From contig OY101128.1 in assembly GCA_956465555.1 (NCBI GenBank), positions 744,001 to 808,000 of the forward strand: a DNA stretch of 64,000 bases, in the 5' to 3' direction. A program made the translations under genes and the position numbers. Positions 40,474-50,786 of the stretch are shown here, piece after piece. The stretch's first letter is position 1, and each line of letters opens with the position of its first letter. The notes beneath the pieces were generated by a model. It did no database searches. It worked only from the letters and a program-made list of their open reading frames with translations, and was not told the DNA's origin. This DNA is from Nitzschia sp. pyKryTriq1. Lineage: Eukaryota; Bacillariophyta; Bacillariophyceae; Bacillariales; Bacillariaceae.

Positions 40474-41077
40474 ATGGCGGAATTAATGTTTGGACTTGGC
40501 CAGACCAAGAAAAAGGTCAGATTGCATTTTTCTGTGAATGCTGGAGCAGGCATTTTGATTCATTCTTCCCATCCTCCGTCGTCGCATAGTCTCACACCGT
40601 CTTGATTTTCTTTTCGTACGTACCTAGAAAGAGACCGAGGCCAAAGTGAAAAAGGCCAAGGCGGAGGAATGGAACTATAAAGGTCGTATCGACCAAGATG
40701 GAACTTTCCTAGAACGAAAGGAAAAGGCTACCCAAGTCCAAAGCTACAAGGCTGCACAGCGCGATACCAAAAGTAAACTGAAGGATGTGACACAGGGAGA
40801 GGATGGTGAAATGGTCATTCGTAAGGAGCAGCACAACCGGGATCAAAAGTGGAAGGAGACGGGCCGTAACCAGATCAAATCGAATACCAACTTTGATATG
40901 GCCAGATCACTTTTTGGTGGTGGAGGTCCTGCCCCTGCTGCAGAGGAGGAGGAATATGATGAGGAAGAGGTGGAGGAAGTGGTCGAGGAGATTGTAGAAG
41001 AGGTCGTCGAGGAGATGGATAATCTTGCAGTTGGAGATGACGAGGAAGAATATGAAGAGGAGGAGGAAGAGGATTAG
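40474..41077 (+). CDS. Small charged protein of unknown function with acidic tail
   Basis: Proposed exons 40474-40515 and 40628-41077 (112-bp intron, phase 0) give 163 residues. The donor is the weak AAG|GTCAGA and the acceptor is CCTAG. Exon 1 encodes MAELMFGLGQTKKK. The body is basic with a recognisably ordered piece (EEWNYKGRIDQDGTFLERKE, then QSYKAAQRDTKSKLKD, then SNTNFDMARSLFGGGG) and ends in an almost pure Glu/Val/Asp tail. No family name known. The main exon is confident from composition; exon 1 is less so. Confidence 0.6.
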
Positions 41078-41345
41078 TGGCGGAACTTCAGCTGACTTGC
41101 TGTTGGTCTAGATTCTATGGAAGGCTCTTGATGTCAACCGAAACGTCGGCAGGTGATGGTAGCAGAATACTATCGTTTTGAGATTCATTCAGTTAAAGAA
41201 TAAGTGGTAAAAAATATAGCAGTAGTGACTACGTACAGTACTGATTTTGCAAGGTAGCTTACAGACACCCACAATCAAAATGGAGTAAAATTTACGATAC
41301 AGCGCCTAGACTCTAGTCTGGCGGCATCACCCTATTCCTAGCCTA

Positions 41346-43442
41346 CTAGTCAAAATCCTGATGCGGGTCATTCAGCTGCTGTAGTAAGTCTTGCTCCAGT
41401 CGTTTGCTGTACGTGAGTGGTTTTCCAGTCACTTGTTCGATCTGATGTACCACATCGGGCAAATCCCTCAGCAGGTCGGATCGGTTGTACAGCTCGTCGG
41501 CGCAAAAACCGTCTGACAATAAGGGATTCCCGTCCTCATCATCCCAATCGTCGTCGTCGTCGTCGTCCTCATCAATTGGAAAGACGCGCCTCGCCAAATC
41601 CGAATCCAAATCGAAACGAAATTCCCAGGTGGCACTTCCAGAATTCAAATGATCCGATGTTTCGTTAGTATAATATTCGTCCTCATCGCTCTCTGGAAAT
41701 GGAAAATCGTCTGGGAAGTCTTCTTCGGGAAAGAGTGCTTGCAATAACTCAGGGTTATCCGGCAACACTGCGGGAAAAGATGTCTTGCCTGAGGATGACA
41801 ATAAGTCACTGTCGGAGGACCCGTTCTTAATATTCCAAGACGGAGACAGCAACACATCAATGGCTTCCCGCAGCGACGTCGTTTGCTCCGGAGCAAGAGA
41901 CGAGTACCCAAAGACTTTCCAGATGGAAGGTTCTAGCAGCAGCAATACTTCTTCCAGCGCCAACGTATCCTTGGAAATTATTGACTGTGATTGCTGGTGG
42001 GACGAAAACCGCCGTCGAATGCTGGACGCCTGTTGTTTCTTTTGTTTTCGATGATTTGGTTCCCACACTAGCGTCCGAAGATCCTCGTAGAGAACTCCCA
42101 AGATTCCTTGTAAAGTGGATTGACTGAGATGTGCCATGGAGACAAAATCTTTGCTGTGCAGAATGAGCAATAGCACATCCACTAGATCCGAGAATCGTTT
42201 TCGCTGTGCCAAATGACAGAGTGGTCTTGCAAAGAATTCTTCCCTTTGATTCGTTGCATAATTATGATGATGAACATCATGATCATGATCATGATCATCG
42301 TCATCATCATGATATTGCGAAGTAGTAGTCATAGAAGCAGAAATACTTTCGGGACCAAAATCTGCTTGGGCCCATTTCCCGGCCTGAATGATCCATTTGG
42401 CAATGGTCGAACTGGATTGAGAGGATTGTGCCACGCTGAGAGCCAACATTTGATAGAGTGGTAAATGCAAGGGCAGTCCTAGATCTCCGCGTGCTCGAAC
42501 TGCCAACCGGAGTGTCTTGTCCAAAAGAGGAGGTTCCGATTCGGAGGAAAATAGTGGAGTAGATGATGATGATGATGATGATGATGATTGACGTTTCCGT
42601 GAGGAAGAAGAAGACAATGAGGACGGCCACTCCTTGGTGGCATCCGTCAAAGCCTTGGAAGTAGCACCCTGTATCAAAGCCGAAACGCATTTTTGGATAA
42701 TACTGAGAAAGGCTCGATGTAACAGATGGACTCGGTTGTCGTTATTCGGAGAATAGGTGATCACCCGGGCCAATGAAATCGTCAACTTGGTCGCCGCCAA
42801 TAAGCTATCTGCCGCATCCTCCAATTCTTTCATTTTCGCCTCCTCTTCCAATAATAGTAGGGCGGCATGACTGCCGTCGCCGGCTGGGTTGTGTTTCAAG
42901 TGTTCCTGTCTGGCCAAACTACTACTAGCATTACTTGCCGGAGCAGCGGTGGTGCCCGTGGCAGATGCTCTCGTTCGATCAAAGATTCGGCGACCTTCGG
43001 CCGCGGCTTGGTCCAGCAATTCTTGACTGGCAGCGTTTGAATCGGCGCTGGTTGTTGTTACCAAGGGTTGTGTTCGTGGGCCCAGATGAGGATGATTGGT
43101 GGGCTTTTGATGATGAGCATTGTCCCACGGAAAATCTCCAAAATTTCCATTGTTGTTGTTATTTGACGAGAAGGAACGTCGAAGAAAGATACTTTTGGAA
43201 CGAAAATGATGCCGTTGTTGATGCTGATTCGAATAAGATTCGTAGGGTGGGTATCCATACCGATAGTACTGCCAAGTAGGAGCTGTGCAAGCTTCCTGGT
43301 GGTTGACACTCATACCGAAACTTTTTGAAGAAGCGACTTGATTATAACCTCGGCACAAAAATAATTTCCGCGTAGTAGGATGCCTGGCGATATTACCACG
43401 GAGTCTCTGGGCGCTCATCTTGCTGCTACTAGTAGGATTCAT
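41346..43442 (-). CDS. Large protein of unknown function, possible mitochondrial presequence
   Basis: Intronless. I start it at the ATG at 43442 (698 residues). An upstream in-frame ATG (43571) would add 43 unremarkable residues. The N-terminus is rich in Arg/Ser with few acids (MSAQRLRGNIARHPTTRKLF), suggestive of an organelle presequence. There are Asn/His/Asp homopolymer patches. Helical stretches from about 190 to 480 (e.g. ADSLLAATKLTISLARVI, LPLHLPLYQMLALSVAQS) might be helical repeats. The end is acidic. No family recognised. Confidence 0.6.
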   Translation of the reverse strand: MNPTSSSKMSAQRLRGNIARHPTTRKLFLCRGYNQVASSKSFGMSVNHQEACTAPTWQYYRYGYPPYESYSNQHQQRHHFRSKSIFLRRSFSSNNNNNGNFGDFPWDNAHHQKPTNHPHLGPRTQPLVTTTSADSNAASQELLDQAAAEGRRIFDRTRASATGTTAAPASNASSSLARQEHLKHNPAGDGSHAALLLLEEEAKMKELEDAADSLLAATKLTISLARVITYSPNNDNRVHLLHRAFLSIIQKCVSALIQGATSKALTDATKEWPSSLSSSSSRKRQSSSSSSSSSTPLFSSESEPPLLDKTLRLAVRARGDLGLPLHLPLYQMLALSVAQSSQSSSTIAKWIIQAGKWAQADFGPESISASMTTTSQYHDDDDDHDHDHDVHHHNYATNQREEFFARPLCHLAQRKRFSDLVDVLLLILHSKDFVSMAHLSQSTLQGILGVLYEDLRTLVWEPNHRKQKKQQASSIRRRFSSHQQSQSIISKDTLALEEVLLLLEPSIWKVFGYSSLAPEQTTSLREAIDVLLSPSWNIKNGSSDSDLLSSSGKTSFPAVLPDNPELLQALFPEEDFPDDFPFPESDEDEYYTNETSDHLNSGSATWEFRFDLDSDLARRVFPIDEDDDDDDDWDDEDGNPLLSDGFCADELYNRSDLLRDLPDVVHQIEQVTGKPLTYSKRLEQDLLQQLNDPHQDFD

Positions 43443-44096
43443 GATGAGTTGAAGTTTTAGAGCTTTTGTCAATATAAAAATTCCAATCGATTTCAAATTA
43501 TAGCTCCTTATTCTTCTTGAAACAAGAAAGCGAGATAATGATTCTTCAATAAATGAAGAAGTGTAATGCATTCAAGGCTACTCCAATGATGTAGCGGTTC
43601 GTACTCTAGTAGATGATGGTGATGAGTGTTTGAGTTTGCTGCTTGAGAACCAAGCACACGCGTGCATGATGTTGTTCCACGCGCGCTCATCGCTTCTGCG
43701 TGTTGTTTTGTTCGGCGCGTGCTGTTGGCTTGCTTGCTTATTGCTTGCTTATTATTCTTTCGGTGAACGTTCGACTTATTAGACTACGAAAGAATCGACG
43801 GGTGACTGAAATTTTCCCATTCATTCACGATTGATGAAGTGCAACAACAATAAATCTACCGGTATCCAACTTTCTCAGCAACGCCTTACGGTACCGGTAC
43901 CAATATCTCAACCACAAACGCAAGAGATGATGTGTCCGACCGCCGACGACGCCGACACCAGTCATGCTGCAAAAGTGCAAAAGTGGATGCGGCCATGATG
44001 ATATAACTGATGCCACTTTTCATCTTCAACCACAAGTCTGTTTCCTTCATTGATTGACTGATCCGTTCCATTCTTATCTCTTTCAAAACTGAAACA
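43443..44096. promoter_or_regulatory. Divergent promoter region, 654 bp
   Basis: Between opposite start codons. TACCGGTA at 43857-43864 and 43892-43899, about 240 and 205 bp before the phosphatase start. A TTGCTTGCTTATTGCTTGCTTATT direct repeat lies near 43729-43752. Confidence 0.55.
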
Positions 44097-45224
44097 ATGA
44101 AATTCATCGGCATCAGGTCCTCCTCGTCGGCGGTAACATCGGTTCTACTACTAGCAGCATCCACTCTCTTGCTAATATTATCATTCTCCAGCAACGCTAC
44201 TTGTCACGCCTTTCAGATTGGACCTCTGCTGTCCACGTGCATTGATGCCTGCCAGCGGGGATGCGACGAAATTCGGCACGTTCAACAGCGTCGTCAAGGA
44301 GACAGTTTGGAAGTGGAGCTCAAAGAGGGCTCCAATCCTCGGTCGGCGTTGACGGTAGCCGACATGGCGGCCCAAAAAGCCATTATTACATCTCTGCGAG
44401 AGGCGTGGGGCGATTCCTTGCACATTGTGGGGGAAGAAGAAGAAGAAGACGACCACGATGCTGACGAAGGAAGCGATAAATCAACAGTAACCACAAATAC
44501 CGGACCCTTGCGAATGGATCTCTTGGAAAATGACATTGGCGAAACGGACGAATTAGATCCGAACGATGTGATTATCTTCGTCGATCCCCTTGACGGCACA
44601 CGTGAATTTGTCGAAGGACGCCTGGAAAATTGTCAAGTCCTGGTAGGAATTGCCATCGGTGGAGAAGCCGTCGCGGGTGCCATAGGCCTTCCGTTTCCGG
44701 AAGGTCATAGTAACTTGACCACTGCTGCCACGGTCGTGTATGGCCTGGACGGTTTGGGCACCGGTACCATTGGTACTCCTCTCACGAGAGGACCCTGGCC
44801 CCTGGATCGTTATATTGATGGAGTCAAATTTCCCAGTCCTCACTATGCGACGGGTGACGATCCATCGGAAGGTGTCGCCTCTGCTCTGACGGCTCTGAAA
44901 GATAACTTTGGAGGGAGTAATGTCGTGTACGGAGGAGCAGGAAACCGAATTTTGGCAGCTGCCCTGGGAGAAGTGGCCTGCAGTCTCGGGCACAAAGTTG
45001 GAGGTCCTTGGGATTTGTGCGCTCCCGAAGCCATCACCAAGGCCATGGGAGGTCGCATGACCGATATATTTGGAGCACCTATTGATATGTACCGCAAGGA
45101 TTCTCCCCCGCGCAACAACGAACGAGGATTTCTCGTAAGTCCTCCCGGATCTGATCACCAGCGTATCCTGGCAGTTGTGAAATCGTGCCCTGGGGTCCAG
45201 GCCTACAAAAAGACGTTAAGCTAG
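44097..45224 (+). CDS. BPNT/SAL1-like 3'(2'),5'-bisphosphate nucleotidase family, plastid-targeted
   Basis: Intronless, 375 residues. The N-terminal signal peptide (VLLLAASTLLLILSFSSNATCH) is followed by AFQIG, an ASAFAP-type plastid site. Mg-dependent Li-sensitive phosphatase motifs are GEEEE (112-116), DPLDGTREFVEG (163-174) and GGPWDLCAPEAI (WD at 305-306). The REFVEG ending and WDLCAPEA are closer to the BPNT/SAL1 branch (PAP phosphatase) than to inositol monophosphatase. In plants the plastid SAL1 enzyme clears PAP as part of retrograde signalling. Substrate here is inferred, and inositol phosphates are the alternative. Confidence 0.85.
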   Translation: MKFIGIRSSSSAVTSVLLLAASTLLLILSFSSNATCHAFQIGPLLSTCIDACQRGCDEIRHVQQRRQGDSLEVELKEGSNPRSALTVADMAAQKAIITSLREAWGDSLHIVGEEEEEDDHDADEGSDKSTVTTNTGPLRMDLLENDIGETDELDPNDVIIFVDPLDGTREFVEGRLENCQVLVGIAIGGEAVAGAIGLPFPEGHSNLTTAATVVYGLDGLGTGTIGTPLTRGPWPLDRYIDGVKFPSPHYATGDDPSEGVASALTALKDNFGGSNVVYGGAGNRILAAALGEVACSLGHKVGGPWDLCAPEAITKAMGGRMTDIFGAPIDMYRKDSPPRNNERGFLVSPPGSDHQRILAVVKSCPGVQAYKKTLS

Positions 45225-46107
45225 TAGACTATCAATCTATCCTATCGGTATCTATCTACGGTATCTATCTCAGACTACAAGTACTGTCTTGTCGTGTTGT
45301 CCTATGTTCGGTGGAAGATCGACTTGTTGGACTGATTGGATCAGACGGGTGACGGATAGACTCATTGTTGTTTTGATTTTTTTTTCGAGAAAATCAAAAA
45401 TGAAACGCACGAGAAACGAGTTTAGTAGAGTCACTGTATTAGTAATAGACGACATATCATAACAACATTGAACATCAAGAAAACTCAAAACAGAGCTTAG
45501 ACCTTATAGATAAGCTCATAGGCCAAGAAGGTTCCTTTCCCATGTTCGTGAATGAATGACTGAAGGGAGGATGGATGACCTACCAACAAGAATACCAGCA
45601 TCCACTACCGGTACTACGTTACCACCCCGGGCTGCTCCTCGTCGCCGCATTATTTTGGGTATACTGGGAAGTCCTTGGTTGACACTCGTAATGTTGCTGA
45701 TTATTGTATGGGAAATATTCTATGGTATGAATGGATGATGATCCAACCAAGCAACAAGAAACGATGGATCCACAATCAATCCGAGCCGATGATAGCGAGC
45801 CAGCACGGAGCACAAGATGTACTACTATCCTTTCTACTGTAGGAGCATTTGGGGGTGTGCCACTGGCCAATATTGCCGCCGTGACGATGTCCTTCTAATG
45901 AGGGAGAAAATGTGCCTCTGAGAGAATTACATCCAAACCGCAGTCTACGTATCCGTAAACTCGGGTTTCGAATTTCTGTACCAAAAAGATGGAACCTGGC
46001 TAGTACAGACATCCACAGAATACCAATAGAGACAGTACTGTAGATTCAAAGTGCCTACTTGTAAGTACATACTCCTTGTCTTTAACAATTTCTATACTAG
46101 TTTTGCA
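45225..46107. other. Mostly intergenic, 883 bp
   Basis: Contains the tentative two-exon small gene at 45556-45898 (listed separately) and TACCGGTA at 45606-45613, which falls inside that tentative exon. Otherwise no gene seen. Confidence 0.5.
45556..45898 (+). CDS. Tentative small membrane protein, two exons
   Basis: The frame from ATG 45556 encodes a 35-residue Pro/Arg/Thr-rich start and a hydrophobic helix (IILGILGSPWLTLVMLLIIV). Reading on without splicing gives a stop at 45738 (60 residues). A donor at 45725 (TATG|GTATGA) and an acceptor at 45842 (CTGTAG) join in frame (169 + 56 nt = 75 codons) to add GAFGGVPLANIAAVTMSF and a stop, which continues the hydrophobic character. No family recognised, and the region could be non-coding. 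Confidence 0.3.
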
Positions 46108-47382
46108 TTATGATTGCTTGACGACTTTGGCTGTTGTCGTCGCTGATGATGATGATGCTGCTGCTGCTGTTGATAATTTATTGGAAAATGTCACATACGG
46201 AACCCCACCGTACCAAAAGGAGGCACACTGTAGTTGTGGTTCCCCCCACCCTCGTTGCAACCCTTGCCCCGCCAGCATGGCTTGGACCAGCAGCCACGCC
46301 AACAGTGACGACGAGCAATGCCAAAAGGGATGGACGGCTCGATTCCATACCCATCGTAGCCAGAGATTCGGAGATTCTTGTGCGGTGGAGCAAAACAGCA
46401 TTTCACTGACCCAGGCCACAATGGCGACAATCGCCATCCAACCTGTGCATACGGCCAGTGGAAGTAGGACATTGGAGCGAAATTGTGTGTCATCGTTCCA
46501 TTTGAGAAAGAAACAAATGGTAATCAAACCGATTGTAGAGGTTGTTGCATAGAGAACAAACATGATATAGAAGGGCAAAAAGTTTTCCCGCGAGAAGCAA
46601 TAAATGGCGGTCGCCACCACTGCACTTCCACTGACGAGCCAGAGGAGGATCCATCGACTTTCCTTCTGTGCGCGGCTCGGAGCCTGGCCAAAGACCAGCG
46701 TACTAATGATCGCACTCAAATTGATGCGTGTTCCTTGCAGAATCATATCAAGGCCGATGAAACACAAACTGGCCACGAACCATAGCATGGGCAATTCATC
46801 TCCCCCCTGCGCCCCCGCGGTCAAGAGGGCGTGCAAGAGTGTGGAACCAATGCCAATCGCAAAGAGCGTGGCGTACGCCACTCCAAAGCGCCGATGCCCC
46901 GCCATTCTTGTCGACCACTCCTTCGACGGCAACCCCAACAAGCCCCAAAGCGCCAGTGGACAGTACGACGCCAAACTGGATGCCGTGTTGGCTGGCTCGG
47001 CGATCCAATTGGAATCGGCAAAATCGTCTTCGCAAAAGTTGATGCTGCTCGTCAGGGGAGAAGAAGAATCATCTTCCAATGCTGCTGCTTGTTGCATCAT
47101 TGAGGAGTCGCCATCGTGTCTCCCTTCTTTACTCTGCGCCATACTGCCGAGCGCGATAATGGGCAAGGTCGCCAACGCCGACAGCACGAGCATCATTAGT
47201 AAGGTCGTTATGCATCCTAGCAGCAGAGGCGGCCCGTTCCAACCTCTTGTGCCGGACCGCCGCCGCAGTCGAGGAATCACAACGCACTGTGCCGCGTAGT
47301 TGGCGCTCCCCAGTATCGCCAGCGAGAGGCCCATGACCTTGACGATCACACTTCGCGTGTGCTCATCTAAATTTTGTGGCAT
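46108..47382 (-). CDS. Alkaline ceramidase-like multi-pass membrane protein (CREST superfamily)
   Basis: Intronless. I use ATG 47382 (424 residues), because the 39 residues upstream (Thr/His-rich) look non-coding. Ceramidase landmarks are INFCEDDFADSNWIAEPANTASS (the family's CE.N...AE..NT..N segment), GIGSTLLHALLTAGAQGGDELPMLW with the metal-ligand His and DELPM, and HPFWHCSSSLLAWLL with the HxxWH pair. It has about seven to eight hydrophobic segments. Known members hydrolyse ceramide to sphingosine in ER/Golgi. An additional pair of N-terminal helices (residues 10-80) precedes the usual start, and an Ala/Ser tail follows. All three metal-site motifs appear intact. Confidence 0.8.
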   Translation of the reverse strand: MPQNLDEHTRSVIVKVMGLSLAILGSANYAAQCVVIPRLRRRSGTRGWNGPPLLLGCITTLLMMLVLSALATLPIIALGSMAQSKEGRHDGDSSMMQQAAALEDDSSSPLTSSINFCEDDFADSNWIAEPANTASSLASYCPLALWGLLGLPSKEWSTRMAGHRRFGVAYATLFAIGIGSTLLHALLTAGAQGGDELPMLWFVASLCFIGLDMILQGTRINLSAIISTLVFGQAPSRAQKESRWILLWLVSGSAVVATAIYCFSRENFLPFYIMFVLYATTSTIGLITICFFLKWNDDTQFRSNVLLPLAVCTGWMAIVAIVAWVSEMLFCSTAQESPNLWLRWVWNRAVHPFWHCSSSLLAWLLVQAMLAGQGLQRGWGEPQLQCASFWYGGVPYVTFSNKLSTAAAASSSSATTTAKVVKQS

Positions 47383-48481
47383 TATTGTTTGGGTATGTGT
47401 ATGTGTATATGTGCTTGTGTAAGTTATGTGATGGATAGATACGGTGATCGATGCCGCTCGCTGCTGATGTGAGCTTGTGATGTGTGCTTGTGTGTCCACT
47501 CTAGTAGAGCTAATGCTAGCTAGGTAGAGATTTTAATGAATCACCAAGGAACGAGTCAAAGCTTGAGTGTCGATGGTTGACACACAGGTTGACTCACTCG
47601 TACCGTATCACTATAGTACTCTCGATCGATGTGAAGTCGTAATGGGGTTTGGGTATGGTTCTCTGGAATGGCACTCCCGAGCGAGGTTTGGACGCTCGTA
47701 ATATGTACCGCCGGTCCGTACAAGTACCAACGGTCGGGTACTGGTACGAGTACGGTGGTATGTGGGATGATGATTTGATTATTCCGATGATGAGGAGGAA
47801 ACTAAAGCCCTTTTGTCATTGCTGAAGAATTGGCCCAGATGATGCCCGCGAGGCGTTGTGTTGCAAGTTGGCTGACTGTTATAGAGCCGTTATTGGCGCC
47901 TGCACCACCCTTGCGGAATGGGTGCGTACCGGTACGTGTACGGTAGGAGTGCACGCACGATCGTTGAGAGATTCGATTCCTTGGACCGATTGGATCATCG
48001 AAGGATGATTCGATACTACCGGTACATGCAGGAGTTAGCGTGTACAGTACTTTCTGTAGCGTTCGTACACAAACTGGTACTGTTCGTACCAGCACTCGTA
48101 TACATACAGTACGGAGAGAATGATGCTTTCTATCTGAAATGGAAGTAGCAAATAGTAAAGCATATGTTGCCAGGCCAAACAAATCCCCAGACTGTCTTCT
48201 CTAGCTCATAGGTACTCTGGTGGTGATCAGGATTGCGGATGGGTCCATTCCAGCGCAACGTTGGAGTGTCGTCCATAGCATCCCTCTAGCTCGTCGATGC
48301 ACCATGACGACCATCCGAGAATTCAATTGAACAGCAGCTCTTATTCTACCGGTATACTGACCGCGGCATGTGGCCCGATGCGAAGCATCCAACATTCTGT
48401 ACGCACGCAGTGCATCATCTCTGCGCCAGGAGATCAGTGAATTTGTTGACTGCACGAGGGGGGGGGGCTTTCACCAATCTT
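47383..48481. other. Intergenic, 1099 bp
   Basis: Between two minus-strand genes. Three TACCGGTA copies (47927-47934, 48017-48024, 48347-48354) amid GTAC-rich DNA (47680-48115). A TATGTGTATG-type run near 47395-47415. A G-rich run at 48459-48468. No gene called. Confidence 0.6.
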
Positions 48482-49426
48482 TCAAGGTGCCTCTTCCTGT
48501 CCTTTTTGTAACAAGGAAACAATCGCATCCAAACTCATCTTGGCTTGTCTAATGGCGTCCTTTGCTTGATTCAAATTGCTATTGGCTTCTTCGGCTTTTC
48601 CACTGTCGGCCTCTTCCTTACTAAAGTTGTTGACGGAATCGAAATCGGCAACGCCCGCCGTGTAGCTCAAAGAACTCGCTCGGGAATAGGCCTGAGAAAA
48701 GTTTTCCAATGCTGTGCCAAAGAAAATAAGTACGGTAGGAGTAGAAAAGAAACGAAAAGAAACAGCGTCAGCATGCAAAGACTGTGCTTGTTGTACTGCC
48801 AAAGCAAGAATAGTGTCGTTGTTCGTTCTTGTTGTAGTCGTACCTGCCACGTAGGCATCCAAATCATCGGCATCGTCCAAAAAGTCCATTCCCCTTTTCA
48901 ATTTTTTATCCATACCCACCAAGGGCCCCTTGCCTGTCACTCCCAAATAATCTCTCACTATTCGGTTGGTGGTCTTGCAGGTTTCAACCGAGACGCTCTT
49001 GTCAAACAAGGCAAAGGTCGAGGCCTTTTCTAACAAGAGTTCTTTATTTTTCTGTTCCAACAATTCACGAGGAACTTCGGCAAAAGTACAATCCACAGTG
49101 GCTCGTTTCCAATTGTCCAACAATGTTCCAAGCGTTTTTTGTGCTTCCAACAATTCGGGCAAGGGGTTGTTGATTCTGCTGGTCTTTGTTTCGGCATGCG
49201 CGGGGGGTGCCGGGGGTCCTGCAACAACAAATGTCGCCAGCGTCGTCGCAGCAGCAGCAGTTTTCCAAGAAGAAGAAGTTAGCCAACCCCGTCGAGACAC
49301 TCCTGTGGATGGTTCAGATCCTGAATTCGTTGTTACAGTATACGCCTCAACGAAAATTATTGTCTGGCAAGGGATCATCCCAAAAAGGATGGCGAGCCAA
49401 CTAGAAAAACGTTGGTATCGTCCCAT
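48482..49426 (-). CDS. Thylakoid-lumen protein of unknown function (Tat-type targeting)
   Basis: Exons 49426-48844 and 48711-48482 (132-bp intron GTACGA...GCACAG, phase 1) give about 270 residues. Start at 49426 puts the signal peptide first (WLAILFGMIPCQTIIFVEA, then Y). A plastid transit region follows, then a Tat signal, SRRGWLTSS...VVAGPPAPPAHA|E, so the mature protein is lumenal. The mature part is helical: PLPELLEAQKTLGTLLDNWK, a Cys pair (VDCTF, ETCKT), YLGVTGKGPLVGMDKKLKRG. It recalls small helical lumen proteins of the PsbQ type, but I cannot place it in a named family. The intron is in frame and stop-free, and a retained form would insert 44 residues. Confidence 0.72.
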   Translation of the reverse strand: MGRYQRFSSWLAILFGMIPCQTIIFVEAYTVTTNSGSEPSTGVSRRGWLTSSSWKTAAAATTLATFVVAGPPAPPAHAETKTSRINNPLPELLEAQKTLGTLLDNWKRATVDCTFAEVPRELLEQKNKELLLEKASTFALFDKSVSVETCKTTNRIVRDYLGVTGKGPLVGMDKKLKRGMDFLDDADDLDAYVAGTTTTRTNNDTILALAVQQAQSLHADAVSFRFFSTPTVLIFFGTALENFSQAYSRASSLSYTAGVADFDSVNNFSKEEADSGKAEEANSNLNQAKDAIRQAKMSLDAIVSLLQKGQEEAP

Positions 49427-49927
49427 CTTGAATGAAACTATACTCTTTTGGCTTCGCTGTTGCAGCAACAACTAGTCTAGACAGTGGGGATTGAGCAAAT
49501 GAATGGCAATGACCAAGACATCCACTGTCCCATGATCATCTATCCGCACCAGACCACACACCGAGACCGCCGTCACCAGTCAGCAAGAAAAAGATCGCCG
49601 ATGCCGAAAACCTATCATAAAGATATGTGAAAAAGTGCTCTCTGTGATGTCGTATGGTCTGTTCTACGTCACTCAATCTGCCGGACGTCGGACAGGCTCT
49701 CTTGACAAACCATTCGAACGGATCAAACTGGGTTCGGAACTCGGATCTGGAACTGCTCTCTCGTCTATTACTCTCTACTAGAAGTACTCTAGCTACCGGT
49801 AGTAGAGTACGAAGTAGAGTACTTGTAATAGTGAAATCGTGAAGGGCATCAGTGTGGTAATAACGGGGAGCGAGCTACACAAATTAGTGATTCCAAATCG
49901 AATCGACTCATCAGTCTTGTCTTTCTA
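49427..49927. other. Intergenic, 501 bp
   Basis: 5' flank of the lumen-protein gene. TACCGGTA at 49794-49801 within a TAGAAGTACTCTAG / AGTAGAGTAC inverted-repeat cluster. No gene seen. Confidence 0.55.
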
Positions 49928-50786
49928 CTAGACAATCATCATATTATTGTTGCTGTTGTTGTTGTTGTTGTCACGTCTTTGTTGACTATTTTCATTCTTG
50001 AGCATCATGACCAACCTCGCAAAATTCTTGGGATCCTTGAGCCCGATGTAAACCTTTGGTGCAGCGTCGCCAGCAATTTGCAATTGCACTAGATTCAACG
50101 TTGTTTCTGGAGTGCACCAGAACATACGAATCTTCTTTTGGGCAATCGTACAGGAAGAAATATTGCTGAGGGAAATCTTTTTATGATACAGACAGTACGA
50201 GAAAGGGTGGTGGTGGGTTAGTCGCACTTGCTGCTGCCGCTGCTGGCTGGACATCATGACGTATTACATGAGAAAGACGACTTACTTCGGTTGATACCAT
50301 GGGATCTGCCTGATCATATCGAACACTGAGACTTGAAATAGCGATATGAATGCCTCCACCGTTGCGACTACTAGTCGCCGCCTGGACTTTGGCCCAGGTC
50401 TTGCTCGCCATAAGAACATACCCCATAGAAAGGCACACAAAAAAGATGGCCACGGGCTGAAAGTCCAACGAGTAGTAGAGGCCGGCCAAAAACCACAGAC
50501 CGACGGTACAATACACTGCAAAATAAAAGGCCCTTCGTTGATAAAAGGAGATGGCATTCTGATCAAGATCAAAGACAGCGACAATGTCGGGTTCGTCTTC
50601 GTAGAATGTGTCAGCCCAGGTGAGCTCCTGCGCGAGTTCCGAGGCCGAGGAAGGCTCTGGTTGGTTGAAGGTGGCAACCTTGGATGCCACGGGAAGGATC
50701 ACCTCTGCATGAATGGGTTCTTCCTCCTCCTCATTATCAGCATGAAGTTCCACGGTGTGGTATTCTGATGATGCGATACGGCCCAT
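49928..50786 (-). CDS. Two-helix membrane protein of unknown function
   Basis: Exons 50786-50286 and 50176-49928 (109-bp intron GTAAGT...AAAAAG, phase 0) give 249 residues. Start at 50786 (MGRIASSEYHTVEL) was preferred to the ATG at 50846. An acidic N-terminal region precedes two adjacent helices (AFYFAVYCTVGLWFLAGLYY and PVAIFFVCLSMGYVLMA). A cytosolic or lumenal domain rich in beta (GGGIHIAISSLSVRYDQADP, IRMFWCTPETTLNLVQLQIA) follows, then an Asn/Gln-rich tail. No family recognised. The helical hairpin plus small domain resembles PH-like membrane proteins, but that is only an impression. Confidence 0.65.

Noticed and set aside
47918-48148. 76-residue plus-strand frame
   Set aside because: Made of GTAC/TACCGGTA-rich intergenic DNA; no protein features.
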